Below are positions 37,668 through 47,684 of a DNA stretch of 64,000 nucleotides, piece by piece (positions within the stretch are counted from its first letter, which is position 1; the number at the start of each line of letters is the position of its first letter). Origin of the DNA: Eurosta solidaginis (lineage: Eukaryota > Arthropoda > Insecta > Diptera > Tephritidae); the NCBI RefSeq assembly GCF_040869045.1, contig NC_090321.1, positions 33,353,426 to 33,417,425 of the forward strand, given 5' to 3'. Position numbers and translations under genes: made by a program. A model generated the notes under the pieces. That model saw nothing but the letters and a program-made list of their open reading frames with translations. It was not told the origin of the DNA and did not search any database.

Positions 37668-39085
37668 CGCTGTGACTCTAGAATGTGTTTGTACGTTATA
37701 GGTATCAGATTAAAGGTATTAATGAGGGTTTTAAAAGGGAGTGGCCCTTAGTTGTATATGTGAAGGCTTTTTCGAGATATCGACCAAAATGTGGGCCAGG
37801 GTGACTCAGAACATCATCTGTCGGGTACCGCTAATTTATTTATATACGAATAGTATTCATGCCAAGATTCCAAGGGCTTTTGATTTCGCCCTGCAGAACT
37901 TTTTCATTTAATTAATATGGTAGGTGTCACACCCATTTTACAAAGTTTTTTCTAAAGCTATATTTTGCTGCAATAAACCAATCCAATTACCATGTTTCAT
38001 CCCTTTTTTCATATTTGGTATAAAATTATGGTATTTTTTTAATTTTTTGTAATTTTCGATATGGAAAAAGTAGGCGTGGTCATAGTCGGATTTCGGCCAT
38101 TTTTTATACCAAGATAAAGCGAGTTCAGATAAGTACGTGAACTAAGTTTAGTAAAGATATATCGATTTTTGCTCAAGTTATCGTGTTAACGGCCGAGCGG
38201 AAGTACAGATGGCCGGCTGTGTATAAAAACTGGGCGTGGCTTCAACCGATTTCGCCCATTTTCACAGAAAACAGTTATCGTCATAGAATCTATGCCCCTA
38301 CCAAATTTCACAAGGATTGGTAAATTTTTGTTCGACATGGCATTAAAAGTATTCTAGACAAATTAAATGAAAAAGGGCGGAGCCACGCCCATTTTGAAAT
38401 TTTCTTTTATTTTTGTCTTTTGTTGCACCATATCATTACTGGGGTTGAATGTTGACATAATTAACTTATATACCGTAAAGATATTAAATGTTTTGTTAAA
38501 ATTTGACTTAAAAATTTTTTTTTTTTAAAGTGGGCGTATTCGTCATCCAATTTTGCTAATTTTCATTGAGCATATATAGGAATAGCAGTAACGTTCCTGC
38601 CAAATTTCATTATGATATCTTCAGCGACTTCCAAATTACAGCTGGGAAAACTTTTAAATTACCTTCTTTTAAAAGTGGGCGGTACCACGCCTATTGTCCA
38701 AAATTTTACTAATTTTCTATTCTGAGTCATCCTAAGCCACCTACCAAGTTTCATCGCTTTATCCGTCTTTGGTAATGAACTATCGCGGTTTTTCGAAATT
38801 TTCGATATAGAAATAGTGGGCGTGGTTATGGTCCGATTTCGTTCATTTTAAATAGCGATCTGAGATGAGTGCCCAGGAACCTACATACCAAGTTTCATCA
38901 AGATACCTCAAAACTTACTCAGGTTATCTTGTTAACGGACAGACGGACGGACATGGCTCAATCAAATTTTTTTTCGATACTGATGATTTTGATATATGGA
39001 CTATATCTATCTCGAGTCCTTTATACCTGTACAACCAACCGTTATCCAATCAAAGTTAATATACTCTGTGTGCAAAGCACAGGCC
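37668..39085 (+). repeat. Non-coding interspersed repeat family A, copy 1
   Basis: A long non-coding repeat found also at 47685-49072 (reverse), 54697-55752 and, in diverged partial form, 46258-46545. Its hallmarks are recurring gtgggcgtgg / ccacgccc motifs, cgagatatcgaccaaaatgt near the 5' side, caaatttcacaaggattggt in the middle and gttatcttgttaacggacag followed by ggacggacatgg near the 3' side. Its 3' end is ttaatatactctgtgtgcaa. No coding frame is shared among the copies. This copy interrupts the pogo element. Confidence 0.85.
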
Positions 39086-39532
39086 ATTTGCACAAAATCC
39101 GGAACTCCTTAATTGTAGTTTATTTAATGCAAATTGACTTAATATTTTGGGGTTTTATACAAATAAAAAAACGCCCAGGAATTAGAATATTTCAGAAATT
39201 AGAATCACCCTAAAAACAAAATGGTTCTAATTTGTGAGCGTCTACTGTATCTAGACAGTGAAATCTATTGTACGTGAACTTATCATAGCACACGAGTTAG
39301 TAATTACTCAATTGCATTTTGTTTTAAAAATAGAGCTTTTTGTTCGTTTTATTTTGATTGCCTCATTTGTTGTATTGATGTTCATTTTTGGTGGTGCTGT
39401 TCTCTGAGAATTTCACTGATTTTTCTATAGAAATAATTTTTGCCCTCCATTGCATACAATTTGTGCTCTGTTTTTATTCTTACATATACTCACTCTCTTG
39501 CATACTTTTTCGCTCTTTTTTATCCACACCAG

Positions 39533-41011
39533 ACATACATTAATGCCGCACCTAGCCAAAAGTCGGCGCATATCTCGTCAATGGTGAGACAACAAAAGTC
39601 CAGCAAATCAAGACGAATCTCGGTGGCACCACAAGTGAGACATCCAAGACGCTCGGATCAAAGTTGGAATAAGAGCACTTTTTCATCGAGCATCTTCCAA
39701 GGTTTGCGAACGACGGCTCAACAACAGCAACGTTGGCGTAGTAATGTAAGCACCTCCACAAAGGCAGCAGCTGGTGATCGCAACAATAATAATAGTCAAC
39801 TGCAAAATAACAACAATCGCAACATAAGCGGTTCAGGCACACAGCAACAGTCACTGAAAGATAAAGCACAACAACAAAAGCAAGCAAAAGCTTCGCAAGA
39901 ACAGCAGACTTCAAAGAAATCTCAACAACAACAACAACAGCAAGCGCCGAAACTGCCACAAAAGAGTCAACAGCAGCCACAACAACAAAAATCTCAACAA
40001 CAGCAGCCGAAACCAGAAAAGCCGCCAAGTTTTTCTACTAAATCCACTGACAGTAGTGGTGTAAAAAAAGATTTGCGCGAAATGTTGAACGCAAAGGCAG
40101 CTCAGCAGCAAACGAATGGTGGCGTTTGTGGTGCTGCTCACAATAACAACCAGAAGTCGGCTGGTGTAACGGATTTGCGTGAACGCTTGAATGTCAAACG
40201 GCAACAAGACCAGCAACAGCAACAGCAGCAGCAAAAACAACAACAGCAAAATACAGCCGAAGAGCAAATATCTTCACCGCGCCCAATTTTAGGCCAAAAC
40301 AATAACAATTCGGCAGTTGCAATTGCTTCAACTTTGATATTAGCGCAACGCGAACAAAAAATACAAGAACAACAGCAGCAACAACGCGCACAACTGTTGG
40401 CGGCACAGCAATTACGTCAGCACCAACAACAGCTGATACAACAGAATTTGTTGAAACAACAACAATTGCAAATACAACAACAATTGCATGCGCAACAGCA
40501 ACTGCTCGCTCAGCAGCACCAACAAAAGCAGGTGCAACAATTGCAAGCCCAACAGCAGCTGCTGGTACAACAACAACAACAAATATTTGCGCAAGAACAG
40601 CAAAAACAAAAATTGAAAGCCCAACAACTACTGCAGGCACATGTTCAACAGCAGACGCAGCCACAGCCGCGTCAGCTATTGACCGGTGGAGGTGTTGCGA
40701 AACCAGGTGTTGGCATTGGTTCTGTGCAGGATCGTTTGCGTGTACGTATTAGCAATAACAACTATAGTGCATCATCTTCCATAAATGGTAGTAGCACACC
40801 GGAAACATCACCAGCGCTATCATCGACTGGTTCTGATAAACTTTTAACGCCAACAAGTCCATTTGTTGCGTCTGCCGCTATGCAACAGTTGGAGCAACAA
40901 CAACAACCACAATTTCATAATCAGCGCTACATAATTAAACAACAACTGCAACAACAGCAGCTACAGCAACAGCAACAACAACAGCTGCAGGCTGGTGAGG
41001 CCAATGGCCAG
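39533..41011 (+). CDS. LOTUS-domain protein (Tdrd7/Tapas-like), glutamine-rich middle exon
   Basis: The acceptor ccacaccag ends at 39532 and the donor gtgagtagc starts at 41012. The exon is exactly 493 codons (residues about 143-635), in phase with both neighbours. It begins TYINAAPSQKSAHISSMVRQ and then QKSSKSRR, matching the segment that follows the first LOTUS domain in Tdrd7 proteins (ARIAQLVARQRSS in the human protein). The rest is a very long low-complexity linker with CAG/CAA-coded Gln runs. Short motifs recur in it: DLREMLNAK (about 40070), DLRERLNVK (about 40172) and VQDRLRVRI (about 40723). Other family members have a shorter linker, so this expansion is notable. No catalytic domain is present. 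Confidence 0.85.
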
Positions 41012-41098
41012 GTGAGTAGCAGAAAGACAAACTATATTGTTTCTTTATTTTTTCTTTTATTTTTTTCTTTGTAACATCTACCAAATCCTTTATTGCAG
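41012..41098 (+). other. 87-bp intron of the LOTUS-domain gene
   Basis: Bounded by gtgagtagc and tttattgcag, T-rich before the acceptor. It falls between codons. Confidence 0.85.
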
Positions 41099-41597
41099 CT
41101 TCAAACACGCATATTCCAATTCAACCCCAAGCTTGATCCCATCACATCATTACAACAATATTGTCTGGTACGTCGCTACGCACCGCCTGTTTTTAGTGCT
41201 ATACGTTCAAAATTTTCACGTCTCTATCAGTGTCGTGTCAATGTGAATGGCACCATATTTTCCACATACCCCAATGAGTATACAAATGAACATGTGGCAA
41301 AAATTTCTTGTGCGGAAAAAGCAATCGAGCAACTGAAACTGCAAGAAGCAAGACGTCCATTGCCGCTATTTTCTGAGGGTGATGCTGATTTAATTGATAA
41401 ACTATTCAATGAACTGCAACAACATCCACATGGTATATTTGCTAAAAATATACCTGAGGTATTTGAGGAAGCATATCAACAATCATTGCCTGAACATTGG
41501 TGGACCTTGGTGCAGACATCACCTAAGTTCACCACTGAGTCGGCGACTAATAATGCTGTCATTGTATTTGCTAACGAAGAAGCTGATAAAGATAAAG
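41099..41597 (+). CDS. LOTUS-domain protein (Tdrd7/Tapas-like), exon with second LOTUS domain
   Basis: It starts at 41099 (LQTRIFQFNPKLDPITSLQQ) after tattgcag and ends at 41597 before gtaagcac, giving 166 codons plus one base (phase 1), residues about 636-801. The segment LFSEGDADLIDKLFNELQQH, then HGIFAKNIPEVFEEAYQQSL and then EHWWTLV, is a second LOTUS domain of the kind found after the linker in Tdrd7. The phase-1 donor means the gene must continue in a later exon. The Tudor domains expected for a Tdrd7 protein were not found up to 64000, so the next intron is longer than 22 kb or the assembly is rearranged. Confidence 0.85.
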
Positions 41598-41809
41598 GTA
41601 AGCACAGTAAGACTATTTTATTTATGACTATGTTATTATAATAGAGGTGTGGTTAAAGGTTATTCTTCTTGAGTCGTAGCTTGAATAAAAAACGCGGTGA
41701 AATTCTACAACGCCTGAAATTCCCAAAAGGCTAGTTAGGGAGTTATGATAGTTATTGGTATGAAACTAATGTATATGGATATGGTACCTTTAAAATATTG
41801 GTAAAAGAC

Positions 41810-43040
41810 GATGTCAGGGTAATTTTGGGACTTTTACAGGATCATTTCTGGATGTTTTTCGGGATCCGTCCGGGATCCCGTCGTAGTTATTTCGGGACTA
41901 ATTCGGGATCATTTTGGGACTCTTCCGCAATCATTTCTGTGTAGTTTTCGGGATCCTGTCGGGGTAATTTCGGGACTTTTTCTGGACAATGTCAGGGTCA
42001 TTTCGGGCCTTTACAGGATCATTTCTGGATGGTTTTCGGTATCAGTCCGGGATCCCGTTGGAGTTATTTCGGGTTTATTTGGGGGTCCTTCCGGTATAAT
42101 TTTTGTATGATTTTCGGGATCTGTCCGGGATCCCGTCGGAGTTTTTTCGGGACTTTCCGGACCATATCGGGATCAAGTGTGGACCCTTCAAAGATTAATT
42201 CTGGATGGTTTTCGGGATCCGTCCGGGATCCTATCAGGGTCATTTCGGGGCCCCTCCGGGTTACTTTCTGTATGATTCCGGCTTCTTTTTCGGGACTGTT
42301 CCGGGATCATTTGGGGATCTTTCCAGGACAATTTCTGGATTATTTTCGGGATCCCGTCAGGGTAATTTCGGGACTTTTTCAGGACTATTTCGGGGTCAAT
42401 TGCGGACCCTGCAGAGATCAATTTTGGATAATTTTCGGGATTCGTCCAGGATCCCGTCAGGGTTATTTCGGCGCTTTTTCGAGATCATTTTGGGACCCTT
42501 CCGGGATAATTTTTGTATAATTTTCGGGATCCGTCATGGGTTTTGAAATAGTCGGCTATACGATCTATGTACTTTGTTTTTTTTTCTGATTTATTCATTT
42601 TCTATGCATAATAATTTAATATAACTGGTAAAATATACATTTTACAAAAATAACTAACTTGGTTTTGAAGACTACAAATTAACATAATAGTTAATCATTT
42701 ACAGACCAGTAAAACCAAACATAATATTTTCGAGGTTATTTTCTTGATTATTTCGTGCCGTTTCGGGAACATTTTCGTAATCTTAGGATTAATACGACTA
42801 CCGTACTAGGAACCGTTTCAGGATTATTGTAGGAACATTTTCGGGGCTATTTCAAGATTTTGTAGGACTATTTCGGAACCGTTTAGGGACTGTGTTCGAG
42901 ATATTATCTGCTGTTTTGGTACAACCTCATGCCTATTTTCATAATAATATCGTCGAGACTGTTTCGGGACTATCTCCATATATTTCAAGATTATTTTCGA
43001 AAGTATTTCAGGATTGTTTCGGGAATCATATCGGAAGGAC
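41810..43040. repeat. Degenerate 'cgggac' tandem-like repeat tract
   Basis: Diverged short units built on ttcgggact, ggatcatttc and gggatccgtccgggatcccg recur throughout. The gggatccc-type block appears near 41875, 41950, 42050, 42125, 42225, 42350 and 42445, spaced about 75-130 bp. The long open frames here on both strands are low-complexity translations of the repeat (GSRWSYFG, GIRPGSRQG) and not genes. A related tract is at 49073-49690. Confidence 0.75.
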
Positions 43041-43736
43041 TGCTACCGAGCATTTTTTAGCTATCGCCGGATCTCTTCGCAACTATTTCAAGATCATTTC
43101 AAAAAACAAAAATATTTCAGGGGAGTTTATTACTGCGTGCTTATCTTTTTTTTTTTTATTTTTTTTATCTCCGAGGCTGCGAATGTTTTGCGATTTATTG
43201 GGCCACGTAGGTTGGAGCAGTGTTATTGTTCAAAATTTAGTTCACTGCTACCAACAATGGCTTTCTGGCAGTATACAATGGATACTATTAGCAGTTTGGA
43301 AACAAGTCAAACTAATTAAGTGTACCCTTTGTTCTTTTCCGCATGTATTCATTAAAAATACAGTTATATAATATAATAGAGCAAAACATGTTTGTTTAGC
43401 TAATTAAACAAAAAACAAGTAAGGGTGTCTAAGTTTGTGTGTAACCGAATATTATATACTCAGCGTGAGTTTGAATTATACAGTTCCTTTCAGATAAATT
43501 ATTTTTTCGAATTTTGTTACAATTCATGTTACGGGCGCTACTCATAGGGGGGCCCCAAGTGGTCCGCAAAGCAGAACTTTCTGGATAATTTGAATTTTTA
43601 TTATAACTGATTTCTAGAAAAAATTTGTTTATGGAAAAAATGTTCTATACTAAAAAATGCATGCATATATCCGGAACACTTGCGCCAGGTTGTGGAATAA
43701 TTGAAAGCATATATGTATCTTTTTTTCTCACGTGCA

Positions 43737-44586
43737 ACGTTACTATGGGAATTATTAGAAAATGCATTACCAAAAACTGTCAAACGTGAATTTGAAACAC
43801 GATGGAGCGCCAGAATACAAGCGGTTAGCCTTACTTAGAACAATTAGCAGAGGACACTAATAACACAAGTGACACCAGAAGCGAAGCTGCAGTTCTGTTC
43901 CAAAACATACTAAATTTTTGTTTCATAATGTTCATTTCTGGTATGAAATCTAAAGGAGTATTGATCGTGTGCAGCTCAGGTTACAAGATCCGGGAATGAA
44001 TTTTAGAGACGCGTTACATGATCTTAAATCATTACCGACTGAACTATCCGAAATTAGAGACACTCTCGTTGAAGAAACAATAGAAAAAGCGGAGTCTCTT
44101 TGTGAAAAATGGGATATTGATATAGTAAAACGTGTAAGATGGCGCCGCAAAATGCCCGGAGAATCGGCTAGAGATGTTGGTCTTTCCGCAGAATGTGAAA
44201 TTTCTAGCGTTATGGAAAGTGTTATCGGTCGTCTCCAACAAGAAATACCTACAAGATTTACACGACTAAATTACCTTTTTTTTAGATTTGGATTTCCCTT
44301 AGACGTTGGAAATTTGTTAAATAAGGATAGTAATGACTTAGAAAGAAATTGTAAGAACTTGGGTGAATTTTATAATACAGATTACGATGGAACAGAACTT
44401 TATATCGAAATATGTGACTGCAAAATATCACTTCGCAGTAGAAAAGAAATTGAACCTAAAACTCCGTTAGAATTACTTACTTTTACTAAAAAATATTTTG
44501 CCTCGGGCACAAGAAAACCTCATTACGCCACTGGTACCCAATTCTATTACGATCCTTTAAATTTTCTTCGAGTTATGGCTCCCTAA
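43737..44586 (+). pseudogene. hAT-type (ZMYM1-like) transposase C-terminal pseudogene, copy 1
   Basis: The first piece at 43737-43835 reads KREFETRWSARIQAV, matching the TRWSAR block of hAT transposases related to ZMYM1/DUF4371 proteins. After a frame change, SEAAVLFQNILNFCFIMFIS follows. The open frame at 43969-44586 (205 residues from the first ATG) continues with LQDPGMNFRDALHDLKSL, KAESLCEKWDIDI and a C-terminal helical region. The N-terminal DNA-binding and central catalytic parts are absent. The open frame contains no stop, but its upstream part is broken. Confidence 0.7.
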
Positions 44587-44884
44587 CCATAGAAAATTGT
44601 TTGGTCATAAATGGGCGGTACCTACTAGGCCCATTTTCAAAAATTAAAAGGTTTCCCTTTTCCTTGTTATAATTTCGCATTAAACACCATTGATATAAAG
44701 TTCTTTTTTGCAAAGATATAGCTTATTTTATTCCTCCACGGCCCTTTAAAAAATCTTTAATGTATATAAAAATGGGCATGGTCCTTCACCGATTTTGTTA
44801 ATTTTTCTTCGAAGCATTCTTTGTAGTAAAGGAAACCTCTCTGTCCATTTTTTTATGATAGGTTTAACGGATTTTGATTTATGA

Positions 44885-45184
44885 TTAATAATATGTGAGC
44901 ATGAAAAGGTGGCTTAGGACTAAAAAAAAATGTTCCCGTTTTTTCTGGTTTCGATAGTTTTTGAGACGCTCTTTCACGTGGTGAAAACTAGAAAGTCCTA
45001 ACTTGCTTAGAAGTGCTATGGAGATGATATTTTTATCCACTTCCACTTGACCTTCAGCTTGAAACAATGCTTGTAGTTCGTCCTCGTAATTGATACCAAC
45101 ATCATCGAAAGAATCATCATCGTTCTCTTCGTTTTCACAGAAATATGTTTGAAAAACCTCGCTAAATTCTTCTTCGACAGACAT
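44885..45184 (-). other. Unrecognised 99-residue minus-strand open frame, copy 1
   Basis: It begins MSVEEEFSEVFQTYFCENEE and has an acidic first half (runs such as NDDDSFDDVG) and a basic helical segment (HHVKERLKNYRNQKKRE). I do not recognise the family. The sister copy at 51500-51799 differs at two residues and is also open. It is probably a transposon-derived exon or an incidental frame. Confidence 0.35.
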
Positions 45185-45543
45185 TATTCACAAGCGACAC
45201 ACGTACTACTCTGTCAGCATTGCTTTTAAATCTGAGCACTCACACGATTTTTTTTCGGTCAGAAACTGGTTTGTGCTTTGCATTGAAAAAAACATCGCTG
45301 TTTACATATATACACACACGAACTTATCTCATTTATGCTCTTTTGCCTTTTTTGGTTGCCTTTTGGGCATGACTGTTCATAATGCAAAAGAAAAACTACT
45401 AAGAAACTGAAGAAATGCATTGTTTATCTTTAACAGCTGTTTCTCGGAATTCTTTTTTGAGTCATAAGCCACCTTTTCGTAGGCCGGGTCACATATTTGT
45501 AAAATTCATTCTATCACAAGTGGGCGATGCCACACCGATTTAA

Positions 45544-46163
45544 CCCAGATATGCCGACGGACCTCCTGGTGAATCAATTTCCACAATATTTTTTAATACC
45601 GTTCTTTTAATATAAAATATTACAGAAATTAAGATAAATTAAAAAAGAAAATATTTTTTAAACGATTTTGTAGGGTATACTACATGGAGTACGCTCGGCA
45701 CATACACAAGGAAAAAGTAGTAATTTTGGTTATATAGGAAAAGTCATTTTTATTCTTCTAGAGTACTTGTTATTTCATTTAAAGTTAAAAACTGAAAAAA
45801 AAAATTTGTTGTTTTTTTTAATTTTTTTACTACATGTAGTACGCCAGCAAATAACTCAACAAAAATCACATATAATTGGATTTTACACTTCCACTACAAC
45901 AAAACAAAATAGGCTTAAATATTTTTTTCTTACCGATTACGCGACATCTTCACACTTTTGACAATTTCACAAAACTCGCATTTTTGATATTAAAAAAGGC
46001 AATCAAGGAATTGCAACAGAAATTTTTTTCAAAGCCAACTACATATGTGGCCCGTTTTGTACTGTAGCAAAGCGACTGGTTGGTTACTTAGTTTAAATTA
46101 TTGTTTACGAAATATTTTGAAAATAACAGGTGTACTTCATGTAGTACGCTCGGCATATCTGGG
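45544..46163. mobile_element. piggyBac-like MITE (620 bp)
   Basis: The terminal inverted repeats are cccagatatgccga (45544-45557) and tcggcatatctggg (46150-46163), each bordered by TTAA (45540-45543 and 46164-46167). TTAA target duplication plus ends starting CCC fit piggyBac-type elements. A palindrome actacatgtagt (about 45829-45840) and related actacatggagtacgctcgg or tgtagtacgctcgg motifs occur inside. The interior has no transposase. The left 135 bp or so of this element is also present in the second block copy at about 52159-52295. Confidence 0.8.
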
Positions 46164-46257
46164 TTAAAAAAAAATTTAGAGTCTTAATATCCGTTCACAC
46201 TTCAAATTTAAACATTCTAAATAATCAGGTTTTATGTGTTTTGCAAAATGTTATATA

Positions 46258-46545
46258 TGGTAAAAGTGGGCGTGGTTACCATCCGATTTCCCTCATTTTT
46301 AATAGCGATGGGAGATGAGCGCTAAGCAACCCATATATCGAATGGCAATATTTTATTCTCAATATTTACTCAAGTTATCTTGTGCACCGACGGATAAAGG
46401 AACGGATAGACGGACATGGCAAAATCAATTACTTTCTTCATCCTCAGCATTCTGATATATGGAAGTCTATATTTATCTCGATTCGTTTATATCCCTTTTT
46501 TTAACCAAGTTAATACACTCTGTGTGCAAAGCACGCTGAGTATAA
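46258..46545 (+). repeat. Family-A repeat, diverged 3' part
   Basis: It shares agtgggcgtggtta, aatagcgatgggagatgagc, the ggacatgg region, atatggaagtctatatttat and the end gtgtgcaaagcacgctgagt with family A. It is more diverged than the other copies. Confidence 0.7.
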
Positions 46546-46642
46546 AAATATTGACCTTATGAAGCTTTAACTTAAGCTTATATACATTTTTGTTATTGCA
46601 AATTTATGAAATCTCATTTTTTATTTACACGACTCAATTAGG

Positions 46643-46650
46643 TATAAATA
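46643..46650 (+). promoter_or_regulatory. TATA box of the secreted protease-like gene
   Basis: TATAAATA followed by gggcc, 66 bp upstream of the ATG at 46716, leaving room for a short 5' untranslated region. Position and sequence are like those at 34429-34436. Confidence 0.6.
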
Positions 46651-46715
46651 GGGCCAAAAAATTAATCTCGGTATAGTTTATATTTTAAAAGTGGTAGAAA
46701 GGGTTTTAAAATAAA

Positions 46716-47132
46716 ATGAATTTACGGACTCATTTCGCGCCGCTTTTTGGTTTGCTTAGTTGGATTTTAACCATTACGAATGCGCAAATTCTCCCAAATA
46801 CAGATATACAGCAGCGCCAGCTACATTTAGTAGAAATATATAATGGAGCCGACTTTTGTGTGGCTGGTACCTTAGTCACTCTTGCAGGGGTGATTGCACG
46901 TAGAATGTTCCCAATACCTGAAAATGTGCGGGATCTGAAGGTTATAGCTGGTGATCGGCAACAACGCAATGTACAGAAACTTTGTAGTCATGATCTTTTT
47001 TTTATGGGTGTTTTTATTGTGGAAAGACCCTTTGATCTGACTGCTTTAGTACAACCAATACCACTTGACGAATCTGGAATAAATTTTGATGATGAACAAT
47101 TTCGAGAATTTATAACAAATGCAATCAATTGA
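46716..47132 (+). CDS. Small secreted protein, serine-protease-like N-terminal half
   Basis: 138 residues from the ATG at 46716 (aaaataaaATG). Residues 1-24 form a signal peptide (LFGLLSWILTITNA). Then LHLVEIYNGADFCVAGTLV resembles the strand around the CGGSL motif of S1 proteases, followed by LAGVIARRMFPIPENVRDLK, where the AAHC catalytic His block should be but is absent. RNVQKLCSHDLFFMGVFIVE corresponds to the DIALLKL region, without a clear Asp. The protein stops at about half the length of an S1 domain, so it is a truncated or highly diverged pseudo-protease. Its promoter layout matches the gene at 33624-34362, suggesting a related pair. The stop is a plain TGA with no following homologous frame that I could find. 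Confidence 0.65.
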   Translation: MNLRTHFAPLFGLLSWILTITNAQILPNTDIQQRQLHLVEIYNGADFCVAGTLVTLAGVIARRMFPIPENVRDLKVIAGDRQQRNVQKLCSHDLFFMGVFIVERPFDLTALVQPIPLDESGINFDDEQFREFITNAIN

Positions 47133-47316
47133 TAACAACCCTTTAAGTGTTATTATAAATTGACTGTTGATTGGAATATCACCCTAACTCGACTGAGCGC
47201 CGAATTTCGAAACATTTTTAGATTGGGCATTTTCGAAACAGCAGTTGAAATTTGGTGATCTTCCGCTCAGCAGTCGAATTGATGATATTTATGTATATTA
47301 TCTCATATCATGTGAA

Positions 47317-47322
47317 AATAAA
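47317..47322 (+). terminator. Candidate polyadenylation signal of the small secreted gene
   Basis: AATAAA about 185 bp after the stop codon; another (aaaaaataaat) follows near 47341. Confidence 0.4.
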
Positions 47323-47684
47323 TTGTTATAATTGTGAAAAAATAAATATTTCTTATTGTATGCAATGGAAGTGTGACTCATGTGAAAGAATTAAGTTGTG
47401 AGACCAAACTTTGATCTTTAAAGTTCCCTCGTATATGAATAGATCATAAGATGAAAACAAAATTGCGGATTGACTACTTTAAGGCCCTGCCAAACTCCGT
47501 GTAAAACAGCTGCAAATTGGGATATGCATCTGTTTGAGATTGATATAAATATAGTGATCGCTTACTACTGAATCAATGAATAAACGAAGTCCAAACGAAA
47601 CAAAGTCCTAAATGCAGACCCTTGGATGTTCTTTTTTAATTTCAGGAATTTACCTCGACTTGAAAGTTTCCACCTGTCATCGTT
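47323..47684. other. Unassigned spacer
   Basis: Sequence between the small secreted gene and the reversed family-A repeat. No feature recognised. Confidence 0.4.

Larger units (their letters stand above)
37202..39247 (+). mobile_element. pogo/Tigger-type DNA transposon with nested insertion
   Basis: The terminal inverted repeats are cagtagtcgctcacaaatta (from 37202) and, in reverse complement, cagtagacgctcacaaatta (ending at 39247), both continuing into gaac. It is flanked by TA (37200-37201 and 39248-39249). The N-terminal transposase fragment and the family-A repeat lie inside. Without the nested repeat the element is about 650 bp, so it was already internally deleted. Confidence 0.9.
30887..39532 (+). 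other. 8.6-kb intron of the LOTUS-domain gene
   Basis: Bounded by gtgagt at 30887 and ccacaccag ending at 39532, joining two codon-boundary exons. It is filled with transposon remains and also contains a minus-strand protease-like gene; these are listed separately. Parts not covered by other entries (31660-32035, 32760-33580, 36680-37200, 39250-39532) show no recognised gene. A few cgggac-type repeat motifs, like those at 41810-43040, occur at 31740-31850. Confidence 0.8.
42366..45678. repeat. Duplicated 3.3-kb block, copy 1
   Basis: Nearly the same sequence occurs at 49073-52295 in the same orientation. The offset falls from 6707 at the left to 6615-6617 on the right, because copy 2 lacks short segments, including the one around 42777-42818 and the T-rich insert at about 43141-43170. 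The two 205-residue open frames in the blocks differ at one residue. The block runs from the cgggac tract to within the piggyBac-like MITE. Confidence 0.9.

Noticed and set aside
39552..40664. Several minus-strand open frames rich in Leu, Val and Ala
   Set aside because: Antisense shadows of the CAG/CAA-rich Gln-coding exon.
42029..42546. Open frames of 113-163 residues with GIRPGSR-type repeats
   Set aside because: Low-complexity translation of the cgggac repeat tract, open in several frames and on both strands.
42892..43371. 159-residue frame also present at 49460-49993
   Set aside because: Shared because of the block duplication; the content is repeat-derived and differs by indels between copies, with no family match.
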